A stretch of 64,000 nucleotides of DNA from an uncultured Sinobacteraceae bacterium (GCA_903822975.1 CAIJRD010000012.1:186001-250000); one strand, 5' to 3'. Counted from the stretch's first letter, positions 43,487 to 52,390 are shown. Notes: generated from the letters alone by a model not told the origin. Numbers and translations are program-made.

Positions 43487-43951
43487 ATGAAGAAACTTTT
43501 GCTCGCAGCGGCTTTGGCCGCTACGTCGATTCCTGCGTTCGCCCAGGTGGGCGTGTCGATCAATGTCGGCGAACCTGGATTTTTCGGCCAGATCGATATC
43601 GGCGGCGCACCACCTCCTCGTCTGGTCTACGCGCAACCCGTGATCGTCCAGCAGTCGCCCGGCTATGTGGGTGAGCCGGTTTACCTGCACGTTCCGCCCG
43701 GTCAGGAACGCCACTGGCGCGATCACTGCGCGCAGTACAACGCCTGCGGACGCAGGGTCTACTTCGTGCGCGACGACTGGTACAACACCCAGTACGTGCC
43801 CTATCGACATCATGGACACGACGATCACGACCGCCACGACGACCACGATCGCGGCCATGATGATGACCACGGCAACGGCCATGGTCACGGCTACGGACAC
43901 GATCACGATCACGACGATCGCGGCAACGATCACCACGATCATGGTGGCTGA
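43487..43951 (+). CDS. Exported His/Asp-rich protein, possible metal binder
   Basis: 154 residues. A clear signal peptide (MKKLLLAAALAATSIPAFA). The folded part (20-115) is conserved in type: GVSINVGEPGFFGQIDIGGAP, CAQYNACGRRVYFVRDDWYNT and QYVPYRHH, with two cysteines. The last 45 residues are almost only His, Asp, Gly and Arg (HDDHDRHDDHDRGHDD-type), like metal-chelating tails of zinc, nickel or copper proteins. An inverted repeat lies just upstream. It resembles many uncharacterised exported proteins of Xanthomonadales and Burkholderiales. Confidence 0.8.
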   Translation: MKKLLLAAALAATSIPAFAQVGVSINVGEPGFFGQIDIGGAPPPRLVYAQPVIVQQSPGYVGEPVYLHVPPGQERHWRDHCAQYNACGRRVYFVRDDWYNTQYVPYRHHGHDDHDRHDDHDRGHDDDHGNGHGHGYGHDHDHDDRGNDHHDHGG

Positions 43952-44151
43952 AGTCGGCGTCAGCCTCTGCGGTTCGAACCGTTGACGCCTGTTCGATGGC
44001 GCGGGCGCAACGGTTGAAATCGAAAACCTGATTTGCTTCGCGTTGGCTCCGACGTTCGCATGAACGTTCGAGGCGGCGTTCGAGGTAGCGTTCGCGGCGA
44101 CTTTCGCTTGGACGCGAGCGTTTCTTGGCTTCTACGCTGGACTAGGCTGGA

Positions 44152-44916
44152 CTAGGCCGCCGTCACCGAAGCGCTGTACTCGCTGAAGATCGACAGGCGA
44201 ACCTCGCGACGCACGGTCGCGAATCCAGCCGCACTCAGACTCGCGAGTATCGTTTCCGGCGGCACGCAATGCTCGATGGTTTCCCAGTAGTAGCGCATCA
44301 GTTCAGCAGCGTCGCCGCTGCGCGCGAATCGTGGAACCAGCTTGTGCATGTACCAACGCAAGGCGCGCATGCCGGTATCGCTGCGCGGCCGCGTGATTTC
44401 GAGCAACAGCACGCGACCACCGGGCCGCAACACGCGGCGATATTCCGCAAACGCCGTGTCGAGGTCGGCGACGTGCCGCAAGGCATACCCCATGGTCAGC
44501 CGGTCGAACGTTGCATCGGCAAACGGCAGGCGCTCGCCGCGGCCGGGCACAATGCAGCGCACACCGCTGCTGCGTGCCTGCGCCAGCATGCCGGCGCTGG
44601 GATCCAACGCAACCACCAGGCCTTCATTTCCGACCAGTGCCTGCGCGAGTTTGGCGATCACGCCGGTCCCACTGCCAACGTCCAACACCCGATCGCCGGG
44701 TGAAATGCCAAATCGACGCAAGGCGTCGCCACGGTAAAACGCGCCGGAGCCGAAGCTCATCAAGCGGTTGATACGATCGTAGTCACTCGCCGCCGAGTCG
44801 AACAACTGTCGAACGCGCTCGATGCGACCCGGTTCATCGCTGAAGTAGGCCGGCAAGATGGGATGCGGCGCCCGCCTGAATTCTGGTGTCGCGACCGAGG
44901 GGGAATCCGTGTTCAT
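44152..44916 (-). CDS. UbiE-like class I SAM-dependent methyltransferase
   Basis: 254 residues from ATG 44916 (upstream in-frame sequence looks non-coding). The SAM-binding motif I is VLDVGSGTGVIAKLAQ, followed by VALDPSAGMLAQAR and a motif of the PFADATFDRLTMGYALRHVAD type, with LRPGGRVLLLEIT. The N-terminal FDSAASDYDRINRLMSFG and the ordering resemble UbiE/COQ5. It could be the C-methyltransferase of ubiquinone/menaquinone synthesis or a relative acting on another quinone-like substrate. There is no ubi gene next to it, so substrate is not settled. Confidence 0.85.
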   Translation of the reverse strand: MNTDSPSVATPEFRRAPHPILPAYFSDEPGRIERVRQLFDSAASDYDRINRLMSFGSGAFYRGDALRRFGISPGDRVLDVGSGTGVIAKLAQALVGNEGLVVALDPSAGMLAQARSSGVRCIVPGRGERLPFADATFDRLTMGYALRHVADLDTAFAEYRRVLRPGGRVLLLEITRPRSDTGMRALRWYMHKLVPRFARSGDAAELMRYYWETIEHCVPPETILASLSAAGFATVRREVRLSIFSEYSASVTAA

Positions 44917-45245
44917 CCGTAGCGGGTCGACCTCGTAGCAAACCATCGTTGAAATGCCATCGTACCCGCGCGGCTGCACGGCCGTATCGACAAGTTCGAC
45001 TCGCGTGCCGCAGCTTTGCTGAAAAGCGTAGTGCGCAATGCTAAATGCTCGGCACCGAACGCCGGGTTGATCGGCGTTCGGACTACAGTCGCGCTCCAGA
45101 GTGGATGCGCCTGACGATCAAGCAAATCCAAACTGATCCTCGTGGCGTCGCACAGGATCGGTCGACTGTGACCTCCGCTCACCACGTCTTGGAACCCATC
45201 CGCAAGGCCTCCCTAGCAAGCGCGACGACGGTGCCACGCATTGAC

Positions 45246-46397
45246 TCAGCTGAGTTGCGTCGCGGCCGGGATCGCGTGGCGCGGCAGCTTCAGCGTGAAC
45301 ACGCAGCCAGAGTTCGGCACATCGCGCACTTCCAACGTGCCTTGATTGGCTTCGACGCTGCGCTTGGCGATCGACAAACCCAAACCGAGGCCGCTGCGAT
45401 CCAGCCCGCCCTGCACGAATGGCAGAAACATGCTGCGTTCGGAGCCCGGCGGCAGGCCGCCGCAATGATCCTCCACTTCGATCAGAATTCGATCGGCCAC
45501 GGCATAAGCATTGAGCGTGACTTCCGTGCCGGGACGCGTGAACTTGAACGCGTTCTGCAGGAGGTTGCCGACGGCCGCGAACAGCAGGTCGCGATCGGCG
45601 TCGACCGCCAGCCGTGCATCGACCAGCGAGACCGTGAACGTGCATTGCTTCAACTGCGCTTCGAGCCCGGCAGAAAGCTTCAGCTCGGCGATGAATTCGG
45701 CCAGCGAAAACAAGGCGTGTTGAACCGGCATTCCAGCCGTCATGCGCACCTCGCTCAACGAGCGGTCGATGAGGTTGCGTAAGCCAACCAGGCTGCGATC
45801 GAGCACACCCGCGGTCGCGCCGGCGAAGCCCACCTTGCCGCCTTTGATCGCAGTGAGTGCCAGTGTCGCCGTATGGATCAGATTGCGCAGCTCATGCGCA
45901 AAGAAGCCGAGTCGCTCGTTCAAGGCCTGGCTGTGTCGGTCCGCAATGACGAAGTCGCGCTGATAGATGAACTCCGTAACGGACACCGCAATGACGTTGT
46001 CGAGGCAACGATTCATCGTGCGGAACTCATCGATTTCGATCGGCACGTTCAATTCGAACGCGAGGTCCGTCACCGCCTGACACAGATCACCGTAATCGTG
46101 CACGACCTGCTCTACGGTGAATCCGCGTTGCAGCAGTTCTCTGCCGTGCAACGCAGCCGTTTCGCCCATTTCGGACAGCACCGGTGGACCCCCGCCGGCG
46201 GGGCCGGACACCTTGCGACTCCGCATCGGCTCAGCCGCACGTTCCATCTGCAAAGTCTTGATCAGTTGATCGAGGAAAAACGGTATGCCGTGCTGGAGTG
46301 AGTGATCGACAGCAAGCGGCGTATCACGCAACGCCACCTTCGACTGACAGCGGTCGATCAGGTTCTGCCTATTGGCACTCAGGAAGTCGTGAAGCAT
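45246..46397 (-). CDS. Soluble sensor histidine kinase with RsbR-like N-terminus
   Basis: 383 residues from ATG 46397; longer in-frame starts exist but add sequence with no domain. Residues 1-150 resemble an RsbRD-type helical sensor region (FVIADRHSQALNERL). The HisKA box has FFAHELRNLIHTATLAL with the phospho-acceptor His168. The HATPase domain carries N box NLLQNAFKFTRPG, G1 EDHCGGLPPG and G2 LGLGLSIAKRSV. No membrane helices and no receiver domain are present. No response-regulator gene is adjacent, so the partner is unknown. Confidence 0.85.
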   Translation of the reverse strand: MLHDFLSANRQNLIDRCQSKVALRDTPLAVDHSLQHGIPFFLDQLIKTLQMERAAEPMRSRKVSGPAGGGPPVLSEMGETAALHGRELLQRGFTVEQVVHDYGDLCQAVTDLAFELNVPIEIDEFRTMNRCLDNVIAVSVTEFIYQRDFVIADRHSQALNERLGFFAHELRNLIHTATLALTAIKGGKVGFAGATAGVLDRSLVGLRNLIDRSLSEVRMTAGMPVQHALFSLAEFIAELKLSAGLEAQLKQCTFTVSLVDARLAVDADRDLLFAAVGNLLQNAFKFTRPGTEVTLNAYAVADRILIEVEDHCGGLPPGSERSMFLPFVQGGLDRSGLGLGLSIAKRSVEANQGTLEVRDVPNSGCVFTLKLPRHAIPAATQLS

Positions 46398-46896
46398 CCT
46401 GCAGCATACGCGGGTTGCTCGTGCGTTATCGAACTGAAAGCAATCATTCGCTCGCAAGAATAACGTCGTTGTGGACCTATTCAGAACGAAACGCAGGCAA
46501 ATGGAGGTTCCCCGCAAAAACAGCATCTACATCACTTCATTTGCAGTGTGAATCTTGGCGCCGAACGCATCGACGCAGATGACGCTTGTCTGTGCGGTAG
46601 CGAACAGAGATGCGTCAGACGCGAGATCGAACTTCTCCACAGCACCGATCCTGGACGTGAACACATACCGCAACTGGCGCATGCATTGAAGCAATTGGCA
46701 GCTGCGCTTAATTGGCAGCTGCGCTTAATTGGCAGCTGCGCTGACACGGCGTTACTGCCGCTCTCAATCAGAATTATTAACATCGAGCTGCGTCGTCAGC
46801 GATAGCAACGCAACGCCAGTATCAAGTGCCCAATCGAACGGAGTGGACTGGGAGGGGTCTGTCGAGAGCCATCTGCGACATTCCTCCTGGAGCATT
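46398..46896. other. 499-bp gap with a 17-bp triple repeat
   Basis: No gene is supported. The only clear element is a 17-bp triplicated sequence at 46693-46741. GGAG at 46889-46892 serves the lipoprotein gene at 46897. Confidence 0.5.
46693..46741. repeat. Three tandem 17-bp repeats
   Basis: aattggcagctgcgctt at 46693 and 46710 (identical) and a third copy at 46727 that differs at its end. The unit contains the palindrome cagctg. Confidence 0.85.
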
Positions 46897-47076
46897 ATGA
46901 AATTCCCACTGCTGGTGCTGGTCGGCCTGCTGCCGCTATCCGCCTGTGTATTCGTACCGGATCATCGCCGCGACGGGCCGCCGCCTGAACATCGCGACGA
47001 ACGCGATCATGGTCACGACCACGATCACGATCACGATCACGACCGTTGCGATCACGACCACGACGAGCACTGCTAG
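46897..47076 (+). CDS. Small His/Asp-rich lipoprotein, possible metal binder
   Basis: 59 residues from ATG 46897, with GGAG four to five bases upstream. The N-terminus is a lipoprotein signal: MKFPLLVLVGLLPLSACVF with a lipobox cysteine at about 17. The mature part is a His/Asp run (HDHDHDHDHDR type) plus a few prolines and arginines, closely like the tail of the exported protein at 43487. It is too short for a fold and probably acts as a metal-chelating or surface lipoprotein. Confidence 0.65.
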   Translation: MKFPLLVLVGLLPLSACVFVPDHRRDGPPPEHRDERDHGHDHDHDHDHDRCDHDHDEHC

Positions 47077-47098
47077 CGCGTTGTAAGCGCCTCCACCG

Positions 47099-47374
47099 TC
47101 AGACAGCCTTCGCTAGCGTTTCGGCCATTCTGGTTTGCCAGCCAGGGCCCGTTGCCTTCCAACGCGCCAAGGTTTCCGGCGGCAATCGCAACGAAATTGA
47201 TGCGCGAGTTTGTGCCGACTTCGGACGACCACGCGGCTTAAGCATCGCCTCGGCCGCTCGCTTGCCGAATAGCTCCGGCAGAACGTCCGATGCCGGCCGC
47301 GCCTTCTTGAAGGTGTCCTTGGTCCACTCCGGATTCTCGGCAGTGGCTCGGGTCGCGTTAACTTTGCGCTTCAT
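47099..47374 (-). CDS. brnA: BrnA-family antitoxin
   Basis: 91 residues. The C-terminus is the ribbon-helix-helix-like BrnA domain: ASISLRLPPETLARWKATGPGWQTRMAETL. The basic N-terminus and KPRGRPKS are typical of the family. It overlaps the end of the toxin gene by 17 bp, as expected for coupled translation. BrnA binds BrnT and represses their joint promoter. The order here, toxin first, is the usual one for brnTA. Confidence 0.9.
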   Translation of the reverse strand: MKRKVNATRATAENPEWTKDTFKKARPASDVLPELFGKRAAEAMLKPRGRPKSAQTRASISLRLPPETLARWKATGPGWQTRMAETLAKAV

Positions 47375-47627
47375 ACCGTGTGACCTCTCGTGCGTTCGCC
47401 TTTCTCAAACTGATGACATGAACGTTGCCGGCGCGCGGCGTGAATACCAGAACGTGCAAGCGCGACTCGATAAAACCAAGCGCTGAAAAACGACGCTCTC
47501 CGTAATCTCGTCGCGAGTCCTCCGCAACTACCGCGCTTGACCACTCAAAATCCACCGCGAGTTCGAAGGCGATACCGCGCAACTCAACATTGCGCCGATT
47601 CTTCGCCGGATCGAAGCTCAGTTTCAT
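47358..47627 (-). CDS. brnT: BrnT-family toxin
   Basis: 89 residues, the normal length. The RelE-superfamily fold is seen as FDPAKNRRNVELRGIAFELA, WSSAVVAEDSRRDYGERRF, and VLVFTPRAGNVHVISLRKA, with the conserved ending of the type REVTRYE. It is an endoribonuclease toxin that stops translation and is neutralised by BrnA encoded next. The ATG lies four to five bases from a perfect 18-bp palindrome with no Shine-Dalgarno, so the mRNA may have a very short leader. Confidence 0.92.
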   Translation of the reverse strand: MKLSFDPAKNRRNVELRGIAFELAVDFEWSSAVVAEDSRRDYGERRFSALGFIESRLHVLVFTPRAGNVHVISLRKANAREVTRYEAQS

Positions 47628-47631
47628 TGAC

Positions 47632-47649
47632 TTATTGTATATACAATAA
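47632..47649 (-). promoter_or_regulatory. brnTA operator/promoter palindrome
   Basis: ttattgtat/atacaataa is an exact 18-bp palindrome four bases before the brnT ATG. On the minus strand, TATACA fits a -10 element and TTGTCG lies about 18 bases further as a -35. The palindrome therefore overlaps the promoter, as expected for autorepression by the antitoxin/complex. Confidence 0.65.
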
Positions 47650-48059
47650 TAGCGTTGTGCGACAACAACAGCCGTTGAGCTAAGCGATGAATGATGGATC
47701 GAAGATTCGAAAGAAACGGTGGCTGCTGAATGTCGCGCCGCCCGGCCGGGCTCTTACCGATGCAATGCGTGGACGGATCGGGCGATGGCGCAATAAAAGC
47801 AGTCCTTGGAGGCTTTTGGAGGCTTGCGACCTCGCGTTCCGCTTTTCTGCGTGATTGCCTTTAAACAGCAGGCTTTCGCGACCTCCTGGCGATTCCGACG
47901 CTGACCTACGCAACTGGCGTCGAGTAGTCGAACATTATTTAACAGCTAGGTACGTTGAAAGTGGCGCAACCGTCTGTAGCACCTGCGTAGTACTCACGAC
48001 TTAACATTTCTGAGCCCCATTAATCACCGGCTCTAATATTCTGATTCTTATTATTTTTC
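47650..48059. other. 410-bp gap, no gene recognised
   Basis: Short frames exist but look spurious. No hairpin with a T-run was seen. It lies between the brnTA promoter and the tRNA gene; AT content is higher than the flanks near 48030-48060. Confidence 0.45.
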
Positions 48060-48135
<76 letters not shown>

Positions 48136-48163
48136 GCTTGGGCGCGCGTTGCGAGCGCGAAGT

Positions 48164-48904
48164 TTAGGGCGAGTTCGCGGACAGTGCCAGCAGGCCGGCG
48201 AGGACGAGGTCAGGCTGCACGGTCCAGGGGCTCGCGAGTGCCACCTGCAGGGTTGCGGCATCGCCGCCGCTGAGTACGTTTACCGCCGATTGCGCGGCAT
48301 AGCGCGCGGCGAGGCGATCGAGCAGGCCGGCGCAGGCGTGGAGCGCGCCTTGACGCACGCAGGCTTCGGTATCGGCGCCGAGTTCGTTGTCGAATGCGTG
48401 GTCGACGCCGCTGGCAGCGAAGCGCGTGGCGCCGAGGACGGCCTGTTGCATCGTGACGAGGCCCGGCGCGATGACGCCGCCGAGGTGTTGGCCGCGTGCG
48501 TCGACCACATCGACCGTGAGCGCCGTGCCGGCGCTGGCGACGACAAACGCAGCGCGCGTTTTCTGCCAGAGCGCCAACATCATCAGCCAGCGATCGACGC
48601 CCAGGCGCTGAGGTTGCGAATACGCCAGACGAAGCCCGGAGTGGCCGTTCTGCACGGCGGCGAATTGCGCTTCCACTGGCCAGTGGCGAACGCAGGCCTG
48701 TGCGATCTGTGCATCGAAACTGCTACCGGCGACGCTGGCGATCAAGATACCTGCCGGCGCCTGCGCGATCGTCGCGGCAACAGCATCGACCGCTGCGACG
48801 GGATCGCCCCGATGTGCCTGCGCGTTCACAGCACCCAGCACACCGCCCTCGGCGAGCGCCCATTTGATTCGGCTGTTGCCGACATCGACCAGAAGCTGCG
48901 CCAT
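48164..48904 (-). CDS. coaX: Type III pantothenate kinase
   Basis: 246 residues. Start MAQLLVDVGNSRIKWAL is the phosphate-binding motif of the ASKHA fold. QRLGVDRWLMMLALW and VVASAGTALTVDVVD are characteristic of CoaX. IAPGLVTMQQAV and VLSGGDAATL complete the pattern. It phosphorylates pantothenate in coenzyme A synthesis and is not inhibited by CoA. The start lies five bases after the birA stop, so the two belong to one operon (plsY-birA-coaX). Confidence 0.95.
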   Translation of the reverse strand: MAQLLVDVGNSRIKWALAEGGVLGAVNAQAHRGDPVAAVDAVAATIAQAPAGILIASVAGSSFDAQIAQACVRHWPVEAQFAAVQNGHSGLRLAYSQPQRLGVDRWLMMLALWQKTRAAFVVASAGTALTVDVVDARGQHLGGVIAPGLVTMQQAVLGATRFAASGVDHAFDNELGADTEACVRQGALHACAGLLDRLAARYAAQSAVNVLSGGDAATLQVALASPWTVQPDLVLAGLLALSANSP

Positions 48905-48909
48905 GCGTT

Positions 48910-49914
48910 TCAGCCGGCGATCCGCAGGCTGACGTCGCCGGCATGCAGATGCAGGCGCCGGCCGTCGCTTTCGACGATCAGCGCGCCGTCAGCATCGATT
49001 CCACAGGCACGCCCCTCGATCAGTTCCTGCGCGCCGCCGGTGATGCGCACGGCTTGGCCCGCGGCTGCATCGAGCAGATTCCAATCGTCAAGAAAGCTGG
49101 CAAAGCCGCTCGCTTCGAATTGCAGCAGCGCGGCGACTAATTGGTCCAGCAACAGTGCGGCGACGCGATTGCGGCTCGGCATGCGCACGCTCGCGTGCGT
49201 ACAGGCCTGTGCCAGCGATATCCACGCCTGATCGATGGCCGCAGCCTGAGCGGCGCTCATCGAACAATTGAGCCCGATCCCGACCACCACGCGGCAGGCC
49301 CCGCCCGCCTCGCCGCGTTGCTCGATCAAGATGCCGCCGAGCTTGGCCGCACCCACGCGCAAATCATTCGGCCATTTGAGCTTGATATCGGCAACGCCGA
49401 GCGCGCGCACGGCCCGCGCGCAGGCGACACCGACGGCCAGCGGCAGCGTACCGAGTTGCGGTGGCCAGGCCGGGAACGACCAGGCCAGCGACAGGTACAA
49501 GTTCGCACCGAATGGCGAACGCCAGGCGCGTCCACGCCGACCGCGCCCGGCGCTTTGCATCTCTGCGAACAGCGCCTGTGGATCATCAGCAGCGTTGGCT
49601 TCGAGCAGGCGTTGATTGCTTGAATCCACGCGTAGCGCGACGTCGATGCGCGGCAAATGCAATTGCGTGCGGGGTGCGAGTTCAGCGCGAATCTGCGCGG
49701 CATCGAGCCGCTCCAGCGGCTGCGTCAAACGGTAGCCGAGGCCCGCCTGCGTTTCGATGTCGAGATCCCAGTCGCGCAGATGCGCGATGCGCTTGGCCAG
49801 CGCGGCACGGCTGATGCCGGCGATCTGCGCCAGTACTTCGCCCGAGCACCACTCGCCGGATGCCAGGGCATCGGCCAGCGCCAGCAACTCGGTATCGGCT
49901 AGCGGCCGCGCCAT
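48910..49914 (-). CDS. birA: Bifunctional biotin-protein ligase/biotin operon repressor
   Basis: 334 residues. An N-terminal winged HTH (GISRAALAKRIAHLRDW, about residues 25-60) precedes the ligase domain. The latter shows AEMQSAGRGRRGRAWRSPFGANLYLSLAW (biotin/ATP loop), KLKWPNDLRVGAAKLGGILIE and VVVGIGLNCSM. It attaches biotin to carrier proteins such as AccB and may repress bio genes with bound biotinyl-AMP. The start overlaps plsY by 16 bp on the same strand. Confidence 0.95.
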   Translation of the reverse strand: MARPLADTELLALADALASGEWCSGEVLAQIAGISRAALAKRIAHLRDWDLDIETQAGLGYRLTQPLERLDAAQIRAELAPRTQLHLPRIDVALRVDSSNQRLLEANAADDPQALFAEMQSAGRGRRGRAWRSPFGANLYLSLAWSFPAWPPQLGTLPLAVGVACARAVRALGVADIKLKWPNDLRVGAAKLGGILIEQRGEAGGACRVVVGIGLNCSMSAAQAAAIDQAWISLAQACTHASVRMPSRNRVAALLLDQLVAALLQFEASGFASFLDDWNLLDAAAGQAVRITGGAQELIEGRACGIDADGALIVESDGRRLHLHAGDVSLRIAG

Positions 49915-50561
49915 TGGTCGAGCTTGCGCCCCAGCACGCGCGCTTTCTCGAAGCGATGTTCGCGCCCGGCAATCAGGTTGGCGATGTTCGAGCGATGCTT
50001 GAACACGATCAGCGCCAGCATCGCTGCCGCGAACAAACCCGTCGCGGAGTTCAGCCCCGGACCGGCGATCAGCACGTAGGCAAACGCCGCCAGCGCGCCA
50101 CCGATCGAGGCCACCGCGACCCAGCCGGTGAGCATCACCAGCATGGCGAATAGGACGATCATCCAGGGCAAGGCCGCCGGCAGCAGCGCGCCGAACACGC
50201 CGGTGGCGGTGGCCACACCCTTGCCACCGCGAAACCTGAGCAGCACCGGAAAGCAGTGGCCGACTGCGGCCGCGAAGCCGCAGAGCAGGCCGATCCAGGC
50301 CACAGGCCATGTGCTGGCACCGGCGAAATGCCAGGGAATCAGCGGCAAGGCCAGTGCCGCGACAACACCCTTGCCGATGTCGATCAACAACACGCCGATG
50401 GCGAAACTCGCACCGCGCGCGCGCAGGGCGTTGGTGGCGCCGACGTTGCCGGAGCCTTCGTTGCGCAGATCGCCGCCGCCTTTCACGCGCCGCATGATGT
50501 CGCCGCCCATCACACCGCCGAGAAAGTAGGCGATGACCGTTTTGACCAGCAATTCAATCAT
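49899..50561 (-). CDS. plsY: Glycerol-3-phosphate acyltransferase PlsY
   Basis: 220 residues from ATG 50561, preferred over longer in-frame starts because it gives the classical N-terminus. Five hydrophobic helices with DLRNEGSGNVGATNALR (motif 1) and FRGGKGVATATG (motif 2) are clear. PlsY transfers the acyl group from acyl phosphate to glycerol-3-phosphate, the first step of phospholipid synthesis in many bacteria. It is the first gene of the plsY-birA-coaX group. Confidence 0.94.
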   Translation of the reverse strand: MIELLVKTVIAYFLGGVMGGDIMRRVKGGGDLRNEGSGNVGATNALRARGASFAIGVLLIDIGKGVVAALALPLIPWHFAGASTWPVAWIGLLCGFAAAVGHCFPVLLRFRGGKGVATATGVFGALLPAALPWMIVLFAMLVMLTGWVAVASIGGALAAFAYVLIAGPGLNSATGLFAAAMLALIVFKHRSNIANLIAGREHRFEKARVLGRKLDQWRGR

Positions 50562-50590
50562 GCTATCTATTCCGTAGCCGGTCGATGCGG

Positions 50591-52390
50591 TCAGGCGCCG
50601 AGCCAATTGCGTCGGCGTGCGAGCACCGCAGGCTCAGCGGTTTCGACCAGCGTCAGCGTCCAGGTATCTGCGGGCGATGCTTCCGGCACCAACTGGGTAT
50701 CGAACAACTCGTCGCCACGGAAGTAGTGCAGCTTGATCGCGCGGCCCGGCGTGAGCGTTTCCAGCGTTTTTGCCCAGTTCGCGGTGGTGATGCGCAGTCC
50801 GTCGATCGCCACCAGGTTGTCACCTGCGGCGAGTCCTGCGCGAACTGCGGGTGCCGCACTGTGCACCTGCGAAATCGTGGTGTCGCCAGCACGCAGACTC
50901 AGGCCGAGCGATACGTGGAGTTCCGCCTTGCCGTTGACGCGACCGCCAAGATCGCTCGCGCTTTGCGCAACACGCGGCTGCGCCAGCACGCCGAACTCTG
51001 CCAGCAGTTCGGTCAGTGGCAATTCTTCCGTTGAGCGCAGCAGGCGATCGAAGAACGCGCGCAGGTCGAGACCAGACAGCTCGGCGGCGAGATGTTCGAG
51101 GCCGCTCTCGGGCACGGGACGATCGTCAGCACCGTAGCGCTGCCACAGCGTGCGCATGACGTCGTCGAGCGTGATCTTCGATTCGCGACGCAGCTTGAGG
51201 TCGACGCAGAGCGCGGCGAGTGCGCCCTTGATGTAGTAGTTCACCGCCTGATTCGGCGTGTTCTCGTCGGGCTGGTAGTACTTGATCCAGGCTTCGAAGC
51301 TGGCATCGGCCAGGGTTTGCACCTGACGTCCGGGCGTGCGCGACAGCCGCGTTGCGTTTTCGGCGAGCAGATCGAGATAGGCCGGCGCATCCAGCACTGC
51401 GGCGCGCAACAACATCAGGTCGTCGTAATAGGACGTAATGCCCTCGTACGCCCAGAGGTCGCGCGAGTAGGCCTCCGCACGTAGATCCGATTCGGCGAAT
51501 GGCGCGGGCGTGATGCGCTTGACGTTCCACAGATGGAAATACTCGTGGCTGACGAGCCCAAGAAATCCGCGATAACCCTTACGCAAGCCCGCCTGCCCCG
51601 GTCGCGGCAAGGCATCGCGCGCGGTCACCAGCGCCGAGCAGCGCCGATGTTCGAGTCCGCCATAGCCGTTGGCCGTGACTTGGGTCAGGAACAGGTAGCG
51701 ATCAAACCCGACGCCGGCATGCGGCTCCTGGCCGAACAGCTCGCGCTGTGCATGGCAGATACGCGTGGTGTCGTCGATCAGGCGCGCGGCATCGACCTCG
51801 CAGCGGCCGGAGAGCACATACGCATGGGGAATACCGTCGACATCGAAATCGATCCGGCGGAAATCGCCCATCTCCACCGGGTTGTCGAGCAACTCTTCAT
51901 AGCTACCGGCGCGGTAGCGGCCGAAGCCGTCGTGATCGACCGACACCGAGCGCAGCGTGGTCGCAAGTTTCCAGCGCGCGCAAATCGCCGGATCCGGCCG
52001 CAGGATTTCGATCTCGTATTCGCTGGCGTCGACGCCTTCGGGGCGGTAGCACAGCGAACTGGCGTTGAAGAAGCCGCGATGCGCGTCGAGATAGGCCTTG
52101 CGCACGGAGGCGTCGAAGGCATAGACCTGGTAGCTCAGCGTCAGCGGCGCCGACCGAGCCAGCACGCGGAAACTGCGTTTGTCGATGCGCTCGATCGGCA
52201 GCGCAACCCCGCGCGATTCAGCGCGCAGGTTCAGCACATGCTTGGCGAAATCGCGTACCAGGTAGCTGCCCCGAATCCACGATGGCAGCGTGAAGCGCTG
52301 CGCGGCCGCCGACGCGGCAAGCTCGCAGCGCACTTCGAACAGGTGCGCATGCGGGTCGGCAGCCGCAATGCGGTAACGGATAGGGGTCAA
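50591..52390 (-). CDS. M61-family glycyl aminopeptidase with PDZ domain
   Basis: 599 residues from TTG 52390. The zinc-binding HExxH motif is GLVSHEYFHLWNVKRI, with FAESDLRAEAYSRDLWAYEGITSYYDDLMLLR supplying the third ligand (E). An N-terminal beta domain and the C-terminal PDZ domain (about 480-560, TTISQVHSAAPAVRAGLAAGDNLVAIDGL) are normal for the family. It has no signal peptide, so it is cytosolic. Members cleave N-terminal glycine or alanine residues. Confidence 0.92.
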   Translation of the reverse strand: MTPIRYRIAAADPHAHLFEVRCELAASAAAQRFTLPSWIRGSYLVRDFAKHVLNLRAESRGVALPIERIDKRSFRVLARSAPLTLSYQVYAFDASVRKAYLDAHRGFFNASSLCYRPEGVDASEYEIEILRPDPAICARWKLATTLRSVSVDHDGFGRYRAGSYEELLDNPVEMGDFRRIDFDVDGIPHAYVLSGRCEVDAARLIDDTTRICHAQRELFGQEPHAGVGFDRYLFLTQVTANGYGGLEHRRCSALVTARDALPRPGQAGLRKGYRGFLGLVSHEYFHLWNVKRITPAPFAESDLRAEAYSRDLWAYEGITSYYDDLMLLRAAVLDAPAYLDLLAENATRLSRTPGRQVQTLADASFEAWIKYYQPDENTPNQAVNYYIKGALAALCVDLKLRRESKITLDDVMRTLWQRYGADDRPVPESGLEHLAAELSGLDLRAFFDRLLRSTEELPLTELLAEFGVLAQPRVAQSASDLGGRVNGKAELHVSLGLSLRAGDTTISQVHSAAPAVRAGLAAGDNLVAIDGLRITTANWAKTLETLTPGRAIKLHYFRGDELFDTQLVPEASPADTWTLTLVETAEPAVLARRRNWLGA

